In this document: one piece after another, positions 23,257 to 32,347 of the stretch
Position numbering within the stretch: position 1 is the stretch's first letter
How the letters are laid out: every line of letters begins with the position of its first letter
DNA from: UBA1450 sp964452355
GTDB lineage: Bacteria > Patescibacteriota > Microgenomatia > UBA1406 > GWC2-37-13
Assembly: GCA_964452355.1 (NCBI GenBank)
Contig: CAYVKV010000001.1
Span: forward strand, 1-64,000
Length of the DNA: 64,000 nt
Direction of reading: 5' to 3'
Position numbers and translations under genes: made by a program
Notes under the pieces: model-generated
Database searches by the model: none
Told to the model about the DNA's origin: nothing
Seen by the model: only the letters and a program-made list of their open reading frames with translations

Positions 23257-24693
23257 TCAATATTCATTCCACAGGAGCTGATTGTAAATTTCGTGATGAT
23301 AGATTACTTCTCCTTTTTTGACTTTGGTTCCAAGTGTAGCAGGACTGCGATCTGCCGCAATTGATTTTAAGTTCAGATACCGCTTCTTGTATTCTTCACC
23401 CAAAAGCGTGTCGGTCCACGTACTTTGTCTGAATCCAACAATGGCATTTTGAATGGTGCCCGGTAAAAATTTTACTCTAACACGTTTTGTCTTATCGGGC
23501 TTTTCAGTCATTCCTTCCAAGCCGGTTTTCATGAGTGTGTAAATCATAAGATAGGGATTTGCATCGGGACCAACACTTCGAACTTCAACGCGGGCTGATT
23601 TTTCGTTGTGAATGGGTACCCGGATCATGGCTCCTCGATCAACTGCAGATGCCTTAATCTCATTGGGTGCCTCAAATGCTGGATCAAGTCGTCGATATGC
23701 ATTAACCGATGCATTTAATATGAGCGATATTTCGCTTGCAGATGTCAGAATGCGATCAATAAACTGCCACGCCATCTTTGACAGTTTATCTTTTCCCTTT
23801 TCATCAAAAAATAAATTTTTGCTTTTCTTAAAAATGGAAATGTTTGTATGCATCCCGCTTCCATTGATACCCATCATCGGCTTGGGGAGAAATGATGCGG
23901 TAAGCCCCATGTTGCGGGCTATCTGACGACACACGAGTTTGTAAATCAAGATCTGATCAGCCGCAAGGAGTGCGTCGGTATGAGAGTAATTGAGTTCAAA
24001 TTGAGACGGCGCAACTTCCGGATGATCTTTTTCATTTTCAAATCCCATTGCCCGTTGCGCCTCGGCACATTTGTCAATAAACTGACGCAAGATATCAGTC
24101 GGAAGTGAATGAAAATATCCTCCTTCAGATGCCAACTCAAAACCAGTGACTTCGTGATAATTTTTCTCTGCCTCAACCCCCTTCATCAAGAATCCTTCAA
24201 CTTCGCATGCCACATGGACATCATATGAATTTTTTTTGAAAAGTTGATCAAGATAGTCTGACAAAACTGATCGACTATCCATTTCGTATGGCGTATCATC
24301 TTGATCAAGAATGCACCCCATAATGAGTATTTTTCCGGGACCAAAAACATCCGACGGAAGCCACCAAAATGCACTCCAGTCAACGCCCAATCTCAGATCA
24401 GATTCTGCTTGACGGGAAAATCCCCGAATTGATGATCCATCAAATGTAAGCGAGTCATGTGATGCAAGAAAATATTTCTTATCATAATCAAGCATATGAA
24501 AGCGTCCTTCAATATCTGAAAATCCTATGGTGACCGCTTTTATGCGTGTTTCTTTTGAAAGGTATGCAGTATAAAACGTTTGCAGTTCTTTTTGTGAAAC
24601 TCTTGAAACTCGTTTCTTTTTAGCAGTGAGATTCATTTCCTCAAGATCAGTGTAGGAGATTTCTAAGAAGGGTTTAAGATCGATATTATCCAT
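23257..24693 (-). CDS. glnA: Glutamine synthetase
   Basis: The 478-residue enzyme condenses glutamate and ammonia using ATP. The beta-grasp N-terminal domain ends with SLTFDGSSIRGF (about residue 80). The catalytic domain has ACEVEGFLM, HPEVAPSQFELNYSHTDALLAADQ (metal and ammonium site), GINGSGMHTNISIF (ATP-site His) and the arginine-rich EKSARVEVRSVGPDANPYL. The adenylylation-loop Tyr of type I-beta enzymes is not obvious. Nitrogen assimilation of this kind is not common in reduced CPR genomes. It is preceded by an AT-rich promoter region (24694-24806). Confidence 0.93.
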   Translation of the reverse strand: MDNIDLKPFLEISYTDLEEMNLTAKKKRVSRVSQKELQTFYTAYLSKETRIKAVTIGFSDIEGRFHMLDYDKKYFLASHDSLTFDGSSIRGFSRQAESDLRLGVDWSAFWWLPSDVFGPGKILIMGCILDQDDTPYEMDSRSVLSDYLDQLFKKNSYDVHVACEVEGFLMKGVEAEKNYHEVTGFELASEGGYFHSLPTDILRQFIDKCAEAQRAMGFENEKDHPEVAPSQFELNYSHTDALLAADQILIYKLVCRQIARNMGLTASFLPKPMMGINGSGMHTNISIFKKSKNLFFDEKGKDKLSKMAWQFIDRILTSASEISLILNASVNAYRRLDPAFEAPNEIKASAVDRGAMIRVPIHNEKSARVEVRSVGPDANPYLMIYTLMKTGLEGMTEKPDKTKRVRVKFLPGTIQNAIVGFRQSTWTDTLLGEEYKKRYLNLKSIAADRSPATLGTKVKKGEVIYHHEIYNQLLWNEY

Positions 24694-24806
24694 ATTTTAT
24701 TATTAAGATATAATAATAAAATATACTAAATTTAATATAAAATATCAAAGAAATAAACTATATTTGATACATTAAATAGAAAACAACTTTAGGAGCGAGC
24801 CTAAGG

Positions 24807-26000
24807 TTAGTCAACAAATGTCAGAGCCACTCCCTTTTTCCCTGCGCGTCCCGTCCGACCGATTCGATGCACGTAATCCTCATAAGATTCTGGTGGATTG
24901 AAGTTAATGACATGAGTCACATTGTCAATATCAAGTCCGCGTGATGCGACATCAGTTGCAAGAAGCACCTGAATTTGATTATTTTTGAGCATATTAAGCG
25001 ATCGCTGACGTTGCGCCTGTGTTTTATTTCCATGAATTGATGCTATTTTAAATCCTCGATCGATAAGGTTTTTTTCAAGCTTATTAATACCCCATTTTGT
25101 ACGACCAAAGACCAAAACTTTTTGAAATTCCTGTTTGATCAAAAGATCATGAAGAATTTCAACTTTATCTTTTCCGCGTGTTTGCACAATATCTTGATCG
25201 ACATTATGAGAGGTCGAACTTGATTTAATGGTTATGATGATTGGGTCTGTCAAAAAATTTCTCATCACGGCTTTTGTTGCCTCGGGTAATGTTGCTGAGA
25301 AAAAAAGTGACTGTCTTTTTTGTGGGAGAAAAGAAATAATATGTTTGATGTCATGGATAAATCCCATATCAAGCATACGGTCAACTTCATCAAGCACCAC
25401 ATTGTTGAATTGAGTTAAATCCAAAATTCGTCGTTTCTCAAGATCCATAAGTCTTCCGGGAGTACCGATCACAAACTGTGGTCTGCGATACAGTTGTTTT
25501 GCTTGAACATTTATCGATGAGCCACCAATGACCAAGGTAGAATAAATTCCCATTCCCTGACTAAACAGTCTAAACTCATCTTGAATTTGCGCTGCAAGCT
25601 CACGCGTTGGGGTCACAATCAGCACTTTTTGTGTACGATCTTGTGCAACCTTTGTGAGAAGTGGCAATAAAAATGCTGCTGTTTTTCCGGTACCCGTATT
25701 TGCTATTCCCACTAAATCGCGGCCGTTCAGGATCGGGGTCATTGCCTGATCTTGAATCGCTGTTGGCTTGTCATATCCTCGTGATTGGATATTTTTATGA
25801 ATCATGGCAGCAAAGGGAAAATCTGAAAAATTATTCACCGAAACATATGGTGCTTCTTCCACACCTGACGCTCTATTGACAAACATCATTGGATTGAGCG
25901 TTGAACCTTTACTTTGGTTTGAATATCTCCGACCACCACCAAATCTATTATTGTTTCTTCTTGGAAAACCACCAGAAGAACTTCTTCTGTTATTGTACAT
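24807..26000 (-). CDS. DEAD-box RNA helicase
   Basis: The 397-residue protein has an N-terminal Arg/Gly/Asn-rich arm (about residues 1-35, RNNNRFGGGRR) and then the helicase motifs: Q motif with YDKPTAIQDQ, motif I ANTGTGKTAAF, Ia PTRELAAQ, II DEVD (LDEVDRMLDMGF, instead of DEAD), III SAT, V ATDVASRGLDI, VI HRIGRTGRAG. The chain ends soon after motif VI, so it is the core only, without RNA-binding tail. A hairpin in the leader and the cold-linked neighbours of this class elsewhere suggest cold-inducible expression, but that is inference. Confidence 0.93.
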   Translation of the reverse strand: MYNNRRSSSGGFPRRNNNRFGGGRRYSNQSKGSTLNPMMFVNRASGVEEAPYVSVNNFSDFPFAAMIHKNIQSRGYDKPTAIQDQAMTPILNGRDLVGIANTGTGKTAAFLLPLLTKVAQDRTQKVLIVTPTRELAAQIQDEFRLFSQGMGIYSTLVIGGSSINVQAKQLYRRPQFVIGTPGRLMDLEKRRILDLTQFNNVVLDEVDRMLDMGFIHDIKHIISFLPQKRQSLFFSATLPEATKAVMRNFLTDPIIITIKSSSTSHNVDQDIVQTRGKDKVEILHDLLIKQEFQKVLVFGRTKWGINKLEKNLIDRGFKIASIHGNKTQAQRQRSLNMLKNNQIQVLLATDVASRGLDIDNVTHVINFNPPESYEDYVHRIGRTGRAGKKGVALTFVD

Positions 26001-26014
26001 ATGTGATAATTTAA

Positions 26015-26036
26015 ATCGCCTTAAGTAGGAGGCGAT
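26015..26036 (-). promoter_or_regulatory. Leader hairpin of the DEAD-box helicase gene
   Basis: ATCGCCT (26015-26021) and AGGCGAT (26030-26036) form a 7-bp stem, 15 bp upstream of the helicase start codon on the minus strand. On that strand the loop region carries CCTCC rather than a ribosome site. It may be an RNA regulatory element. The remaining bases to 26176 hold no gene. Confidence 0.4.
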
Positions 26037-26176
26037 ATTAAAAAGGAGAAGAGAAATCTTGACCAGTTAAACCGACTCAATTCAGTAATGCTACTGATTA
26101 ATCATTTTAAAGCTAACAATAGAAGTATACCACAGAGCAAATATTTGTCAAACTATAGGATAGTATGAGTGAAATA

Positions 26177-26806
26177 TCAGCGAAAATATGTCTCAAGCCT
26201 AATGAATGATTGATTCGTCACATTGAGCCAAAATGAAACCTTCTTATCACCATTCATTTCTTGGGTATTTATGAGAAGAAGTACTGGATCTGCCCATCCG
26301 GTGACTTCAGTAATCTCATATCCATTTATCTTCTCTTTAAACAACTCTTGCACATCTATGAACTGTGATAAATTTGGAAAATTTTCACCCGATGCATGAA
26401 AAACATAATACTCATCTTGTGTTGAGCCTGACTCTTTGAGAAAAATATATGCATTGTCTGGAGACCATGCGTTGTAAGGAATAGACATATTTCTTGTAAT
26501 TGGCAGTACTTTAGCATACAAAAACTCTTGCAACTCCTCATCTGTGATATGAAAAGAGTATTGATAATCACTTCCCTTTTCCTGACGCTCCATTAAAAGT
26601 GATTTTATACCATCCGGCGAATCAATCGCTTCTGTCACCATGTTATTTGAGATCGCCGCTTTTGAAATAGTGGTGGGAGCATCCGGCATATCTGCAAAAG
26701 CGCGCGTATCTGTCGACTGCTTTTGCTTAGTAACATATATCCAACTTACTCCCACAATAAGAACGAGGAGAATGACCATGAATAATTTGAGTTTTGATGT
26801 AATCAT
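26177..26806 (-). CDS. Membrane-anchored extracytoplasmic protein of unknown function
   Basis: The 209-residue protein has one N-terminal membrane helix (KLFMVILLVLIVGVSWIYV) and an extracytoplasmic region. NAWSPDNAYIFLKES resembles a single TolB-type beta-propeller blade, but there is no repetition. It overlaps the stop of the L,D-transpeptidase gene by 4 bp (ATGA-type), so the two are translated together and probably act at the cell wall. I do not recognise the family. Confidence 0.55.
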   Translation of the reverse strand: MITSKLKLFMVILLVLIVGVSWIYVTKQKQSTDTRAFADMPDAPTTISKAAISNNMVTEAIDSPDGIKSLLMERQEKGSDYQYSFHITDEELQEFLYAKVLPITRNMSIPYNAWSPDNAYIFLKESGSTQDEYYVFHASGENFPNLSQFIDVQELFKEKINGYEITEVTGWADPVLLLINTQEMNGDKKVSFWLNVTNQSFIRLETYFR

Positions 26807-27543
26807 TGTGGCAAACTAATTTCTGACTCACCATCATGAATGGTAATTTTTGTTCCGGGATTCATTTTTGTACTATGTGTTGAGTGACCAGTACTTACTG
26901 GAGTTGCCCAGTCATAGAGCTTTGCGACATCAGTGGCTTTCATATTGATACAGCCATGGCTCATGGGATGACCAAAATTATTGTGCCAGTACGTGCCGTG
27001 TATGCCAAATCCCCGACTTGCCGCTACTTCACTATTTGAGAAGAACATGACGTGAGGGACATTTGGGAGGTAATAATAATCAGCGCCTGATCCGCCACTC
27101 ATGGTGGTTGATCGAAGTTTTACCCAGATCGTAAACTCTCCGGTGGGAGTTTTCCCCCACAACCCCGTAGATATGGGGGTTTCCATAAAAAGCACGTCAC
27201 CATCATACGCTGACAGTATTTGCGTTTTGAGATTCACATAAATATGCTTCTCTTTTGCGGGTTCAGTTTGTATATTTTGTTCCTCAACTCCCAGTACCAC
27301 TTTCTCGTTTTCCTGCAAAAGATCAATGGGAGGAACAGACACTTTTTGATTTTGAAAAATTCCTTCTGAATTATTCTCGACTTTTAGGGTAAGGCTTTCT
27401 TTACAACTCCGACTATTTGCACAGGGAGGATTGTTTGTATTAAGGATAGCGGTGTAAATAAGACTTGCAAAGAAAAAAACAACACCGACACCTATGATAC
27501 ATTGAAGGAGAAAGCCATTTTTCTTTTTTCTTTTTCTAGGCAT
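26803..27543 (-). CDS. L,D-transpeptidase (YkuD domain)
   Basis: The 246-residue protein has a membrane helix near residues 10-30 and a Ser/Glu-rich linker. The YkuD domain begins at KHIYVNLKTQILSAYDGD (about residue 96). The catalytic motif is complete: GIHGTYWHNNFGHPMSHGCINM with Cys at about residue 196, followed by TDVAKLYDW. Enzymes of this type cross-link peptidoglycan by 3-3 bonds or attach proteins to it. It is cotranslated with the downstream membrane protein. Confidence 0.92.
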   Translation of the reverse strand: MPRKRKKKNGFLLQCIIGVGVVFFFASLIYTAILNTNNPPCANSRSCKESLTLKVENNSEGIFQNQKVSVPPIDLLQENEKVVLGVEEQNIQTEPAKEKHIYVNLKTQILSAYDGDVLFMETPISTGLWGKTPTGEFTIWVKLRSTTMSGGSGADYYYLPNVPHVMFFSNSEVAASRGFGIHGTYWHNNFGHPMSHGCINMKATDVAKLYDWATPVSTGHSTHSTKMNPGTKITIHDGESEISLPQ

Positions 27544-27629
27544 AATCTTAGAATAGATGAGGGAGGTACGTATGTAAAGCTTAGTGATATACTTTTAGCA
27601 AAAGCAGAATATAAAAAAGATAAAATCCT

Positions 27630-28373
27630 ATGTCAGAAGCAACTGAATTTATTAAATATCCGCATCCAGAAAAAAATATACATCCTACTATTGGGCAGTT
27701 TACTAAGCTTGAAATGTATAATGGAACCTTAAAAAATGGGAGTGAATCGGCAAAAGGAAGAGCGGAAGTAGTTGTTCAAAATGACAATGAAAAGGAAAGA
27801 TCAGCAGGAACTTTTTTTATCAAAAAATACAATATAAAGGATAGAACCCCTGAACAAGCTCGTGCCATGGCTCTCGATCACCAGAGAATATTTGAATCCC
27901 TAAGATCCTGTGGTGTTCCGGTACCGCGAACCTGTCGATTTGTTGAAGATAAAAAAGTTGGCATTGCACTTGTGATGTCAGATTTGACTGAAGGAGGAAA
28001 TAAACAAGTTTGGTCAATAAATAATACCAATATGTCTGATCCAGAGAATCGAAAAATACTTATCGACATGGGACTAACAGAAAATGATTTTAGTTCTCTT
28101 ACCGATCAAATTAAAAGCATCGGTGATAAACTTGAGCGCAATCTTGATAATTCTTTTGCAATTGCACAAACAGGATTTTTTGTTGTAGGAAATCGTCAAG
28201 AAGGATTTAATATCCTCATTGGAGATGTTGGCGATGGATTTATCGAAAAAGAAAAAAAAGGCAGTGAAGCACTGATAACGAATATGTTTGGCAATGCATT
28301 TATAGATCTCCTTAGAGAAAGCTCAGACCAAGTTTTAATAGAAGGCAAAGATAGAAGTGTACCAGCAATGTAA
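27630..28373 (+). CDS. Kinase-fold-like protein of unknown function
   Basis: The 247-residue protein shows a pattern like the N-lobe and hinge of aminoglycoside-phosphotransferase-type kinases: TFFIKKYNIK, ALDHQRIFESLRSCGVPVPRTCRF and KVGIALVMSDLTEGG. A possible catalytic-loop remnant is NILIGDVGDGFIEKE near residue 200, with no HxD motif. A related degenerate kinase-like protein is encoded at 61279-62334. Function is not known. It is a single transcription unit, diverging from the L,D-transpeptidase gene. Confidence 0.5.
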   Translation: MSEATEFIKYPHPEKNIHPTIGQFTKLEMYNGTLKNGSESAKGRAEVVVQNDNEKERSAGTFFIKKYNIKDRTPEQARAMALDHQRIFESLRSCGVPVPRTCRFVEDKKVGIALVMSDLTEGGNKQVWSINNTNMSDPENRKILIDMGLTENDFSSLTDQIKSIGDKLERNLDNSFAIAQTGFFVVGNRQEGFNILIGDVGDGFIEKEKKGSEALITNMFGNAFIDLLRESSDQVLIEGKDRSVPAM

Positions 28374-28469
28374 GGAATGAAAGATATTGAAGCGATGAAA
28401 GTATGGATGGAAAATAAGAAAAAGAGTTAGGGTTATTCCTGATGATATGTAATTTTTGTAGATATATTT

Positions 28470-29473
28470 TTACTCTGTCCCGTTCACCATTGGAGATACT
28501 TTTTTACCGATTAGGTCGATTGCTTTTATAAGTTTTTCATGGGACAAACCTGCATTATCGAGCTGAAAAGTGAATCGAGAAATACTCCAAGAGCCTTACT
28601 ATGCCGAAGTATTTTTTGAGCTACTTCTTCTGGGTCTCCAATTACCAATGCCCCCGTTGGTCCTGTTTGAGCATCAAAATGAGCGCGGGTGACTGGAGAC
28701 CACCCGCGCTCTTTTCCAATTTTCGTAAAATTTTTTGCGTATCCCGGATAGTACTCTTCTACCGCTTCTTCTTTACTATCTGACACATACCCGAGGGAAT
28801 GTAATCCCACTTTCAATTTTTCAGGTGAATGACCGGATCTTTTTCCCGCTTCTCTATATAAATCTACCAATGGTCGAAAGCGATGAGTCTCTCCTCCAAT
28901 TACCGCAATCATAAGAGGAAGACCGAGCGTTCCCGCTCGTACAAATGAATCAGGAGTTCCACCCACACCCAACCAAATAGGCAATACCTTTTGGAGTGGT
29001 CTTGGATTGATAGATTGATTGATAAGTGCAGGACGAAATTTACCAGACCAATTTACTATTTTATTCTCTCGAATAGCAAGTAATAACTCTAATTTCTCAG
29101 TAAACAGTTCGTTATAATCTTCAAGATTGTATCCAAATAATGGAAATGATTCTATAAACGAACCCCTCCCTACTACTATTTCCGCTCTCCCCTGAGAAAT
29201 GAGATCAAGGGTCGCAAAATTTTGAAATACTCGAACCGGATCGGCCACACTTAATACTGTGACGGCACTCGTCAACCGGATGCGCTTTGTGATTGCGGCT
29301 GCGGCTGAAAGAATCATTGCAGGGGCAGAATCAAGAAACTCTTCTCTGTAATGTTCGCCTATACCAAATACGTCTAAACCAACCTCGTCTGAATATTTCA
29401 TTCTTTCAAGCAGCTCTTCTAAAGCATTTTTGCTTGATTCTTTTGCAGCAAAACTATCTATTCCTATTTCCAT
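28470..29473 (-). pseudogene. Luciferase-like flavin monooxygenase with a C-terminal frameshift
   Basis: The first frame (29473 down to 28526, 315 codons) matches the bacterial luciferase-like family: MEIGIDSFAAK, IGEHYREEFLDSAPAMILSA, RIRLTSAVTVLSVADPVRV and ISQGRAEIVVGRGSF. The family C-terminus is missing in that frame. It appears in the next frame after about 28588 as SRFTFQLDNAGLSHEKLIKA and IGKKVSPMV, ending at a TAA at 28470. Loss of one base between 28583 and 28591 explains this. It may be a real mutation or a sequencing error; restoring one base gives about 334 residues, the usual length. Confidence 0.8.
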
Positions 29474-29482
29474 ACATTTTTT

Positions 29483-30118
29483 TTATGTCACTATTTTTGT
29501 CGTACTGAGTTCTGCAAGTTTGGCAATAAGCTCTTTTTTTGAATAACTCGAAGTTTCTATTTGTTTACTTTTAAAAATCCTCAATCCCTCAATGATTCTT
29601 CTGGCAAAAACGGCTTCTTTGGGCCTCAAATTTTTTATTTTCACTTCATTCTCTTCAAAGGTTTTTGAAATGATAACCAGTTGAGCAAAGATGAAAATTG
29701 TATTAATAAAAATATTTGAGATATCTTTAATATCAATACTATGCACTTCGGAAGAAAGAAAATGGCGCTTTATTATGGTAATTCTTTCTTCTTCGATATT
29801 TATAGAGTTGGGAAAAAAGTCAAAGGGAAAGGCATGGGACGAGATACTTACCAATATCCTATTTGATTTTTTAACCAAATGAGCAACGGTTTTTTTATCC
29901 AACTGTTTTTTTCTATCCATCGTCTGAGCCACCTCTTCAGCGACCGCAGTGGGAGTGGTCAAATCTCTCTCCTTTTTCTCAAGGAGTTGGTCAACCTCAC
30001 TCTGTGTATAAAGTGTTTTCGGCAGAATGGTTCCACTTATTTTTTGGTCATTTGGTTTTATGTCCATATTGAGATTCAATTTAGACCCTGAGCGCGCCGC
30101 GAAATCCTCTTGAGCCAT
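29483..30118 (-). CDS. Conserved small protein of unknown function
   Basis: I use the ATG at 30116-30118 (MAQEDFAARSGSKLNLNMDI, 211 residues); the frame is open to 30187. The N-terminal third is charged and probably disordered. The middle and C-terminal parts (FPFDFFPNSINIEEERITII, IDIKDISNIFINTIFIFAQL and PKEAVFARRIIEGLRIF) look like a PH-like beta domain followed by a helix. I have a general memory of similar CPR proteins but no function. It overlaps the DUF4256 gene by 38 bp. Confidence 0.55.
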   Translation of the reverse strand: MAQEDFAARSGSKLNLNMDIKPNDQKISGTILPKTLYTQSEVDQLLEKKERDLTTPTAVAEEVAQTMDRKKQLDKKTVAHLVKKSNRILVSISSHAFPFDFFPNSINIEEERITIIKRHFLSSEVHSIDIKDISNIFINTIFIFAQLVIISKTFEENEVKIKNLRPKEAVFARRIIEGLRIFKSKQIETSSYSKKELIAKLAELSTTKIVT

Positions 30119-30656
30119 AATAGGAGTCTGCGCCGTTATGAAATACAAATACTTGATTGTAGCGACGATCGGCAAAGATGGCGCCACCGAGTTTTCGAAT
30201 TTCAGAAGGTGTTTTCAGCCAGCTTGAAGTTTTCGTATCGAAAGTTCCCCATTTTTGTAACTCTCGATACTCATGTTCCGTTAGAATTTCAATACTGATT
30301 TCCGCCGCCATATCCATAGCAGTATTTTTTGGTTTAAATTCTTTCCTTGACTCCAGCGCTTCACGATCGTAGCAAAGACTTCTCCGACCTTTTGGACTTT
30401 CAAGCGCACAATCATAAAAAATGAATTCATCTGTTTTTTTATCATAATCCACAATGTCCGGCTCACCACCTGTTCTCTCCATTTCTGAAAGTGACCACAG
30501 TTTTTCCGTATGAGCTTCCAACTTTGTTTGAATTTTTACCCATTCAACACCCATATGGCGCTCCATGTTTTTCTCAAAACGGGCTTGTATTATTTTCAAG
30601 AGTTCTTCCTTTTGTTTGGGTAATAGTTCTTTTTTATTGCTTTGAATATTGCTCAT
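30081..30656 (-). CDS. DUF4256 family protein
   Basis: The 191-residue soluble protein matches DUF4256: LLKIIQARFEKNMERHMGVEWVKIQTKLE, MERTGGEPDIVDYD, FYDCALESPKGRRSLCYDREALESRKEFKP and the C-terminal GAIFADRRYNQVFVFHNGADSYY. The family is scattered among bacteria and has no known function. It is in a tight group with the overlapping downstream gene. Scattered distribution suggests transfer between lineages. Confidence 0.8.
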   Translation of the reverse strand: MSNIQSNKKELLPKQKEELLKIIQARFEKNMERHMGVEWVKIQTKLEAHTEKLWSLSEMERTGGEPDIVDYDKKTDEFIFYDCALESPKGRRSLCYDREALESRKEFKPKNTAMDMAAEISIEILTEHEYRELQKWGTFDTKTSSWLKTPSEIRKLGGAIFADRRYNQVFVFHNGADSYYGSRGFRGALRV

Positions 30657-30692
30657 ATGTTCATTATATATATCTGTTTACCGGTGTGGACA

Positions 30693-31682
30693 CTAAGAAT
30701 GCCTCAATAATATCTTTCCCACTGCCTTACCGCTTTCCAAATATTTATGAGCTTGGGCAATTTCATCAAAAGTAAATGATTTTAAATCAATGAGTGGTCT
30801 GATTTTTCCTTCATCAACGAGCTTACCGATTTGAGTCAATATCTTTCCCTGTGCTTCACGACCTTCACTGGTTAATAATGGAATGAGCATAAAAACGACA
30901 TGGATAGTCAAACCTTTGGAATGAAAAGGAGTTAATTCAATGGTGGTGCGGCTATTTGTGGTAACAACAACTCCATTTGTTTTGGCAGCCTGGCAGGATA
31001 ATGCTAGATTATCTCCTCCGACTGTATCAAAAACAACATCAAAACCTTTGCCACTCGTACATTCCTGAACATATTCTTTAACTGATGTAGTTTTGTAATT
31101 GATCACATAATCGGCGCCAAGTTTCTTGGCAATATCTTCTTTTTCAGCGGATGATACGGTGGTATACACTGTAGCGCCAGCCCATTTTGCCAGTTGGATA
31201 GCAATGTGACCAACACCTCCGGTGCCAGCGTGAATTAAGACTGTTTGGCCTTTTTGAATTTTTGCACGGTCAATAAGCGCTTCCCAAGCCGTGATTGAAA
31301 CTAGGGGTAATACGGCAGATTCCGCTAAAGTAATTGATTGAGGAGAGCGAGCAACCAGACGCTCATCGGCTAGGACAAAATCAGCTAAAGCTCCGGGGAC
31401 ACCTTTCACTCCACCCACACAACCGTATACCGTATCACCTTGTTTAAACGGAGTAACTCCTTCACCGACTTCTGCGATCGTTCCAGAGACATCACCATGC
31501 AAAATTCCTGGCAGTTCTGGCGCCCATGCTGGTCCACCACTTCGCAAACGAGTTTCCAGTGGATTCATACTGGAAGCCGTGACTTTGATAAGAACATGCC
31601 CAGATTTGATGGTTGGCTTTGGTATATCAACTATTTTTAATACATCTATTCCTCCAAAACCGGTAATGACATGGGCTTTCAT
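30693..31682 (-). CDS. NADP-dependent zinc-independent oxidoreductase (quinone reductase/MDR type)
   Basis: With the ATG at 31680-31682 the product is 329 residues starting MKAHVITGFGGIDVLKIVDIPKP. Medium-chain reductase motifs are clear: the N-terminal GroES-like part with HGDVSGTIAEVGEGVTPFKQGD, and the Rossmann loop HAGTGGVGHIAIQLAKWAGA. The zinc-binding Cys/His set of alcohol dehydrogenases is absent, matching quinone oxidoreductases. Substrate is unknown. The frame extends upstream to 31769, overlapping the hydrolase gene, but those residues show no family similarity. Confidence 0.88.
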   Translation of the reverse strand: MKAHVITGFGGIDVLKIVDIPKPTIKSGHVLIKVTASSMNPLETRLRSGGPAWAPELPGILHGDVSGTIAEVGEGVTPFKQGDTVYGCVGGVKGVPGALADFVLADERLVARSPQSITLAESAVLPLVSITAWEALIDRAKIQKGQTVLIHAGTGGVGHIAIQLAKWAGATVYTTVSSAEKEDIAKKLGADYVINYKTTSVKEYVQECTSGKGFDVVFDTVGGDNLALSCQAAKTNGVVVTTNSRTTIELTPFHSKGLTIHVVFMLIPLLTSEGREAQGKILTQIGKLVDEGKIRPLIDLKSFTFDEIAQAHKYLESGKAVGKILLRHS

Positions 31683-31738
31683 ATGATATGTTCGTAATAT
31701 AAAAATTTTATAAACCGCATGGAACAAACGGGACACTC

Positions 31739-32287
31739 TTATTCGACTTTGTAATTGCGATTGATGCAATCAATAAGCTGAGGGAATTCGCTCAATTCGA
31801 TGAAATGTTTTCCTCCTGAAATTTTCATTACCTCAGGATTCAATTTTGATGATATGAACTCAAACTGATCTTGTGGAATATAAGGATCATCATCTCCATA
31901 AAATAAAACAATCTTCTGTTGATTAGATTTTATACTTTCCCAGTTCCAAGGCTTGTCAAAATAACCACTTTGTTTTTCCAGTGCGTCACCTAAGTCTGTG
32001 TAACAGGGAGAAATTAATACAGAACCCTTTATCCTATTGTTCTCAGCAAATCTCATCGCAGCGACCGCACCAGAAGACCATCCGACTAGTATGTCATTCT
32101 CACCGGCCCTCACATGGTCTTTCAAAAAAGGAAGCCAATACTCAGCGCGGGCAATGATCGAATCAGGAAATGTTTCAAAGAAGGTTTCAAAGCCCAATTT
32201 TTCTAACTCTTTTTTGAACCACGGAGCAAAGGAAGAAGACCAATGAGTAGATTGATTGCCATGAATAAAAATAATTCTTGTTTTCAT
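31739..32287 (-). CDS. Alpha/beta hydrolase, RBBP9/YdeN-like
   Basis: The 182-residue protein starts MKTRIIFIHGNQSTHWSSSF (oxyanion HGN), has the nucleophile elbow VGWSSGAVAAMRFA (Ser near residue 71), a possible acid in YGDDDPYIP, and the catalytic His in GGKHFIELSEFP. This matches the small serine hydrolases of the RBBP9 group. Substrate is unknown. It is 56 bp upstream of the oxidoreductase on the same strand, so cotranscription is likely. Confidence 0.85.
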   Translation of the reverse strand: MKTRIIFIHGNQSTHWSSSFAPWFKKELEKLGFETFFETFPDSIIARAEYWLPFLKDHVRAGENDILVGWSSGAVAAMRFAENNRIKGSVLISPCYTDLGDALEKQSGYFDKPWNWESIKSNQQKIVLFYGDDDPYIPQDQFEFISSKLNPEVMKISGGKHFIELSEFPQLIDCINRNYKVE

Positions 32288-32347
32288 TCAAGTAATTGTA
32301 CCAAAAGTTCAAGAGTCCAGCTTATGTTGAAAGAAATGTAAAGATAG

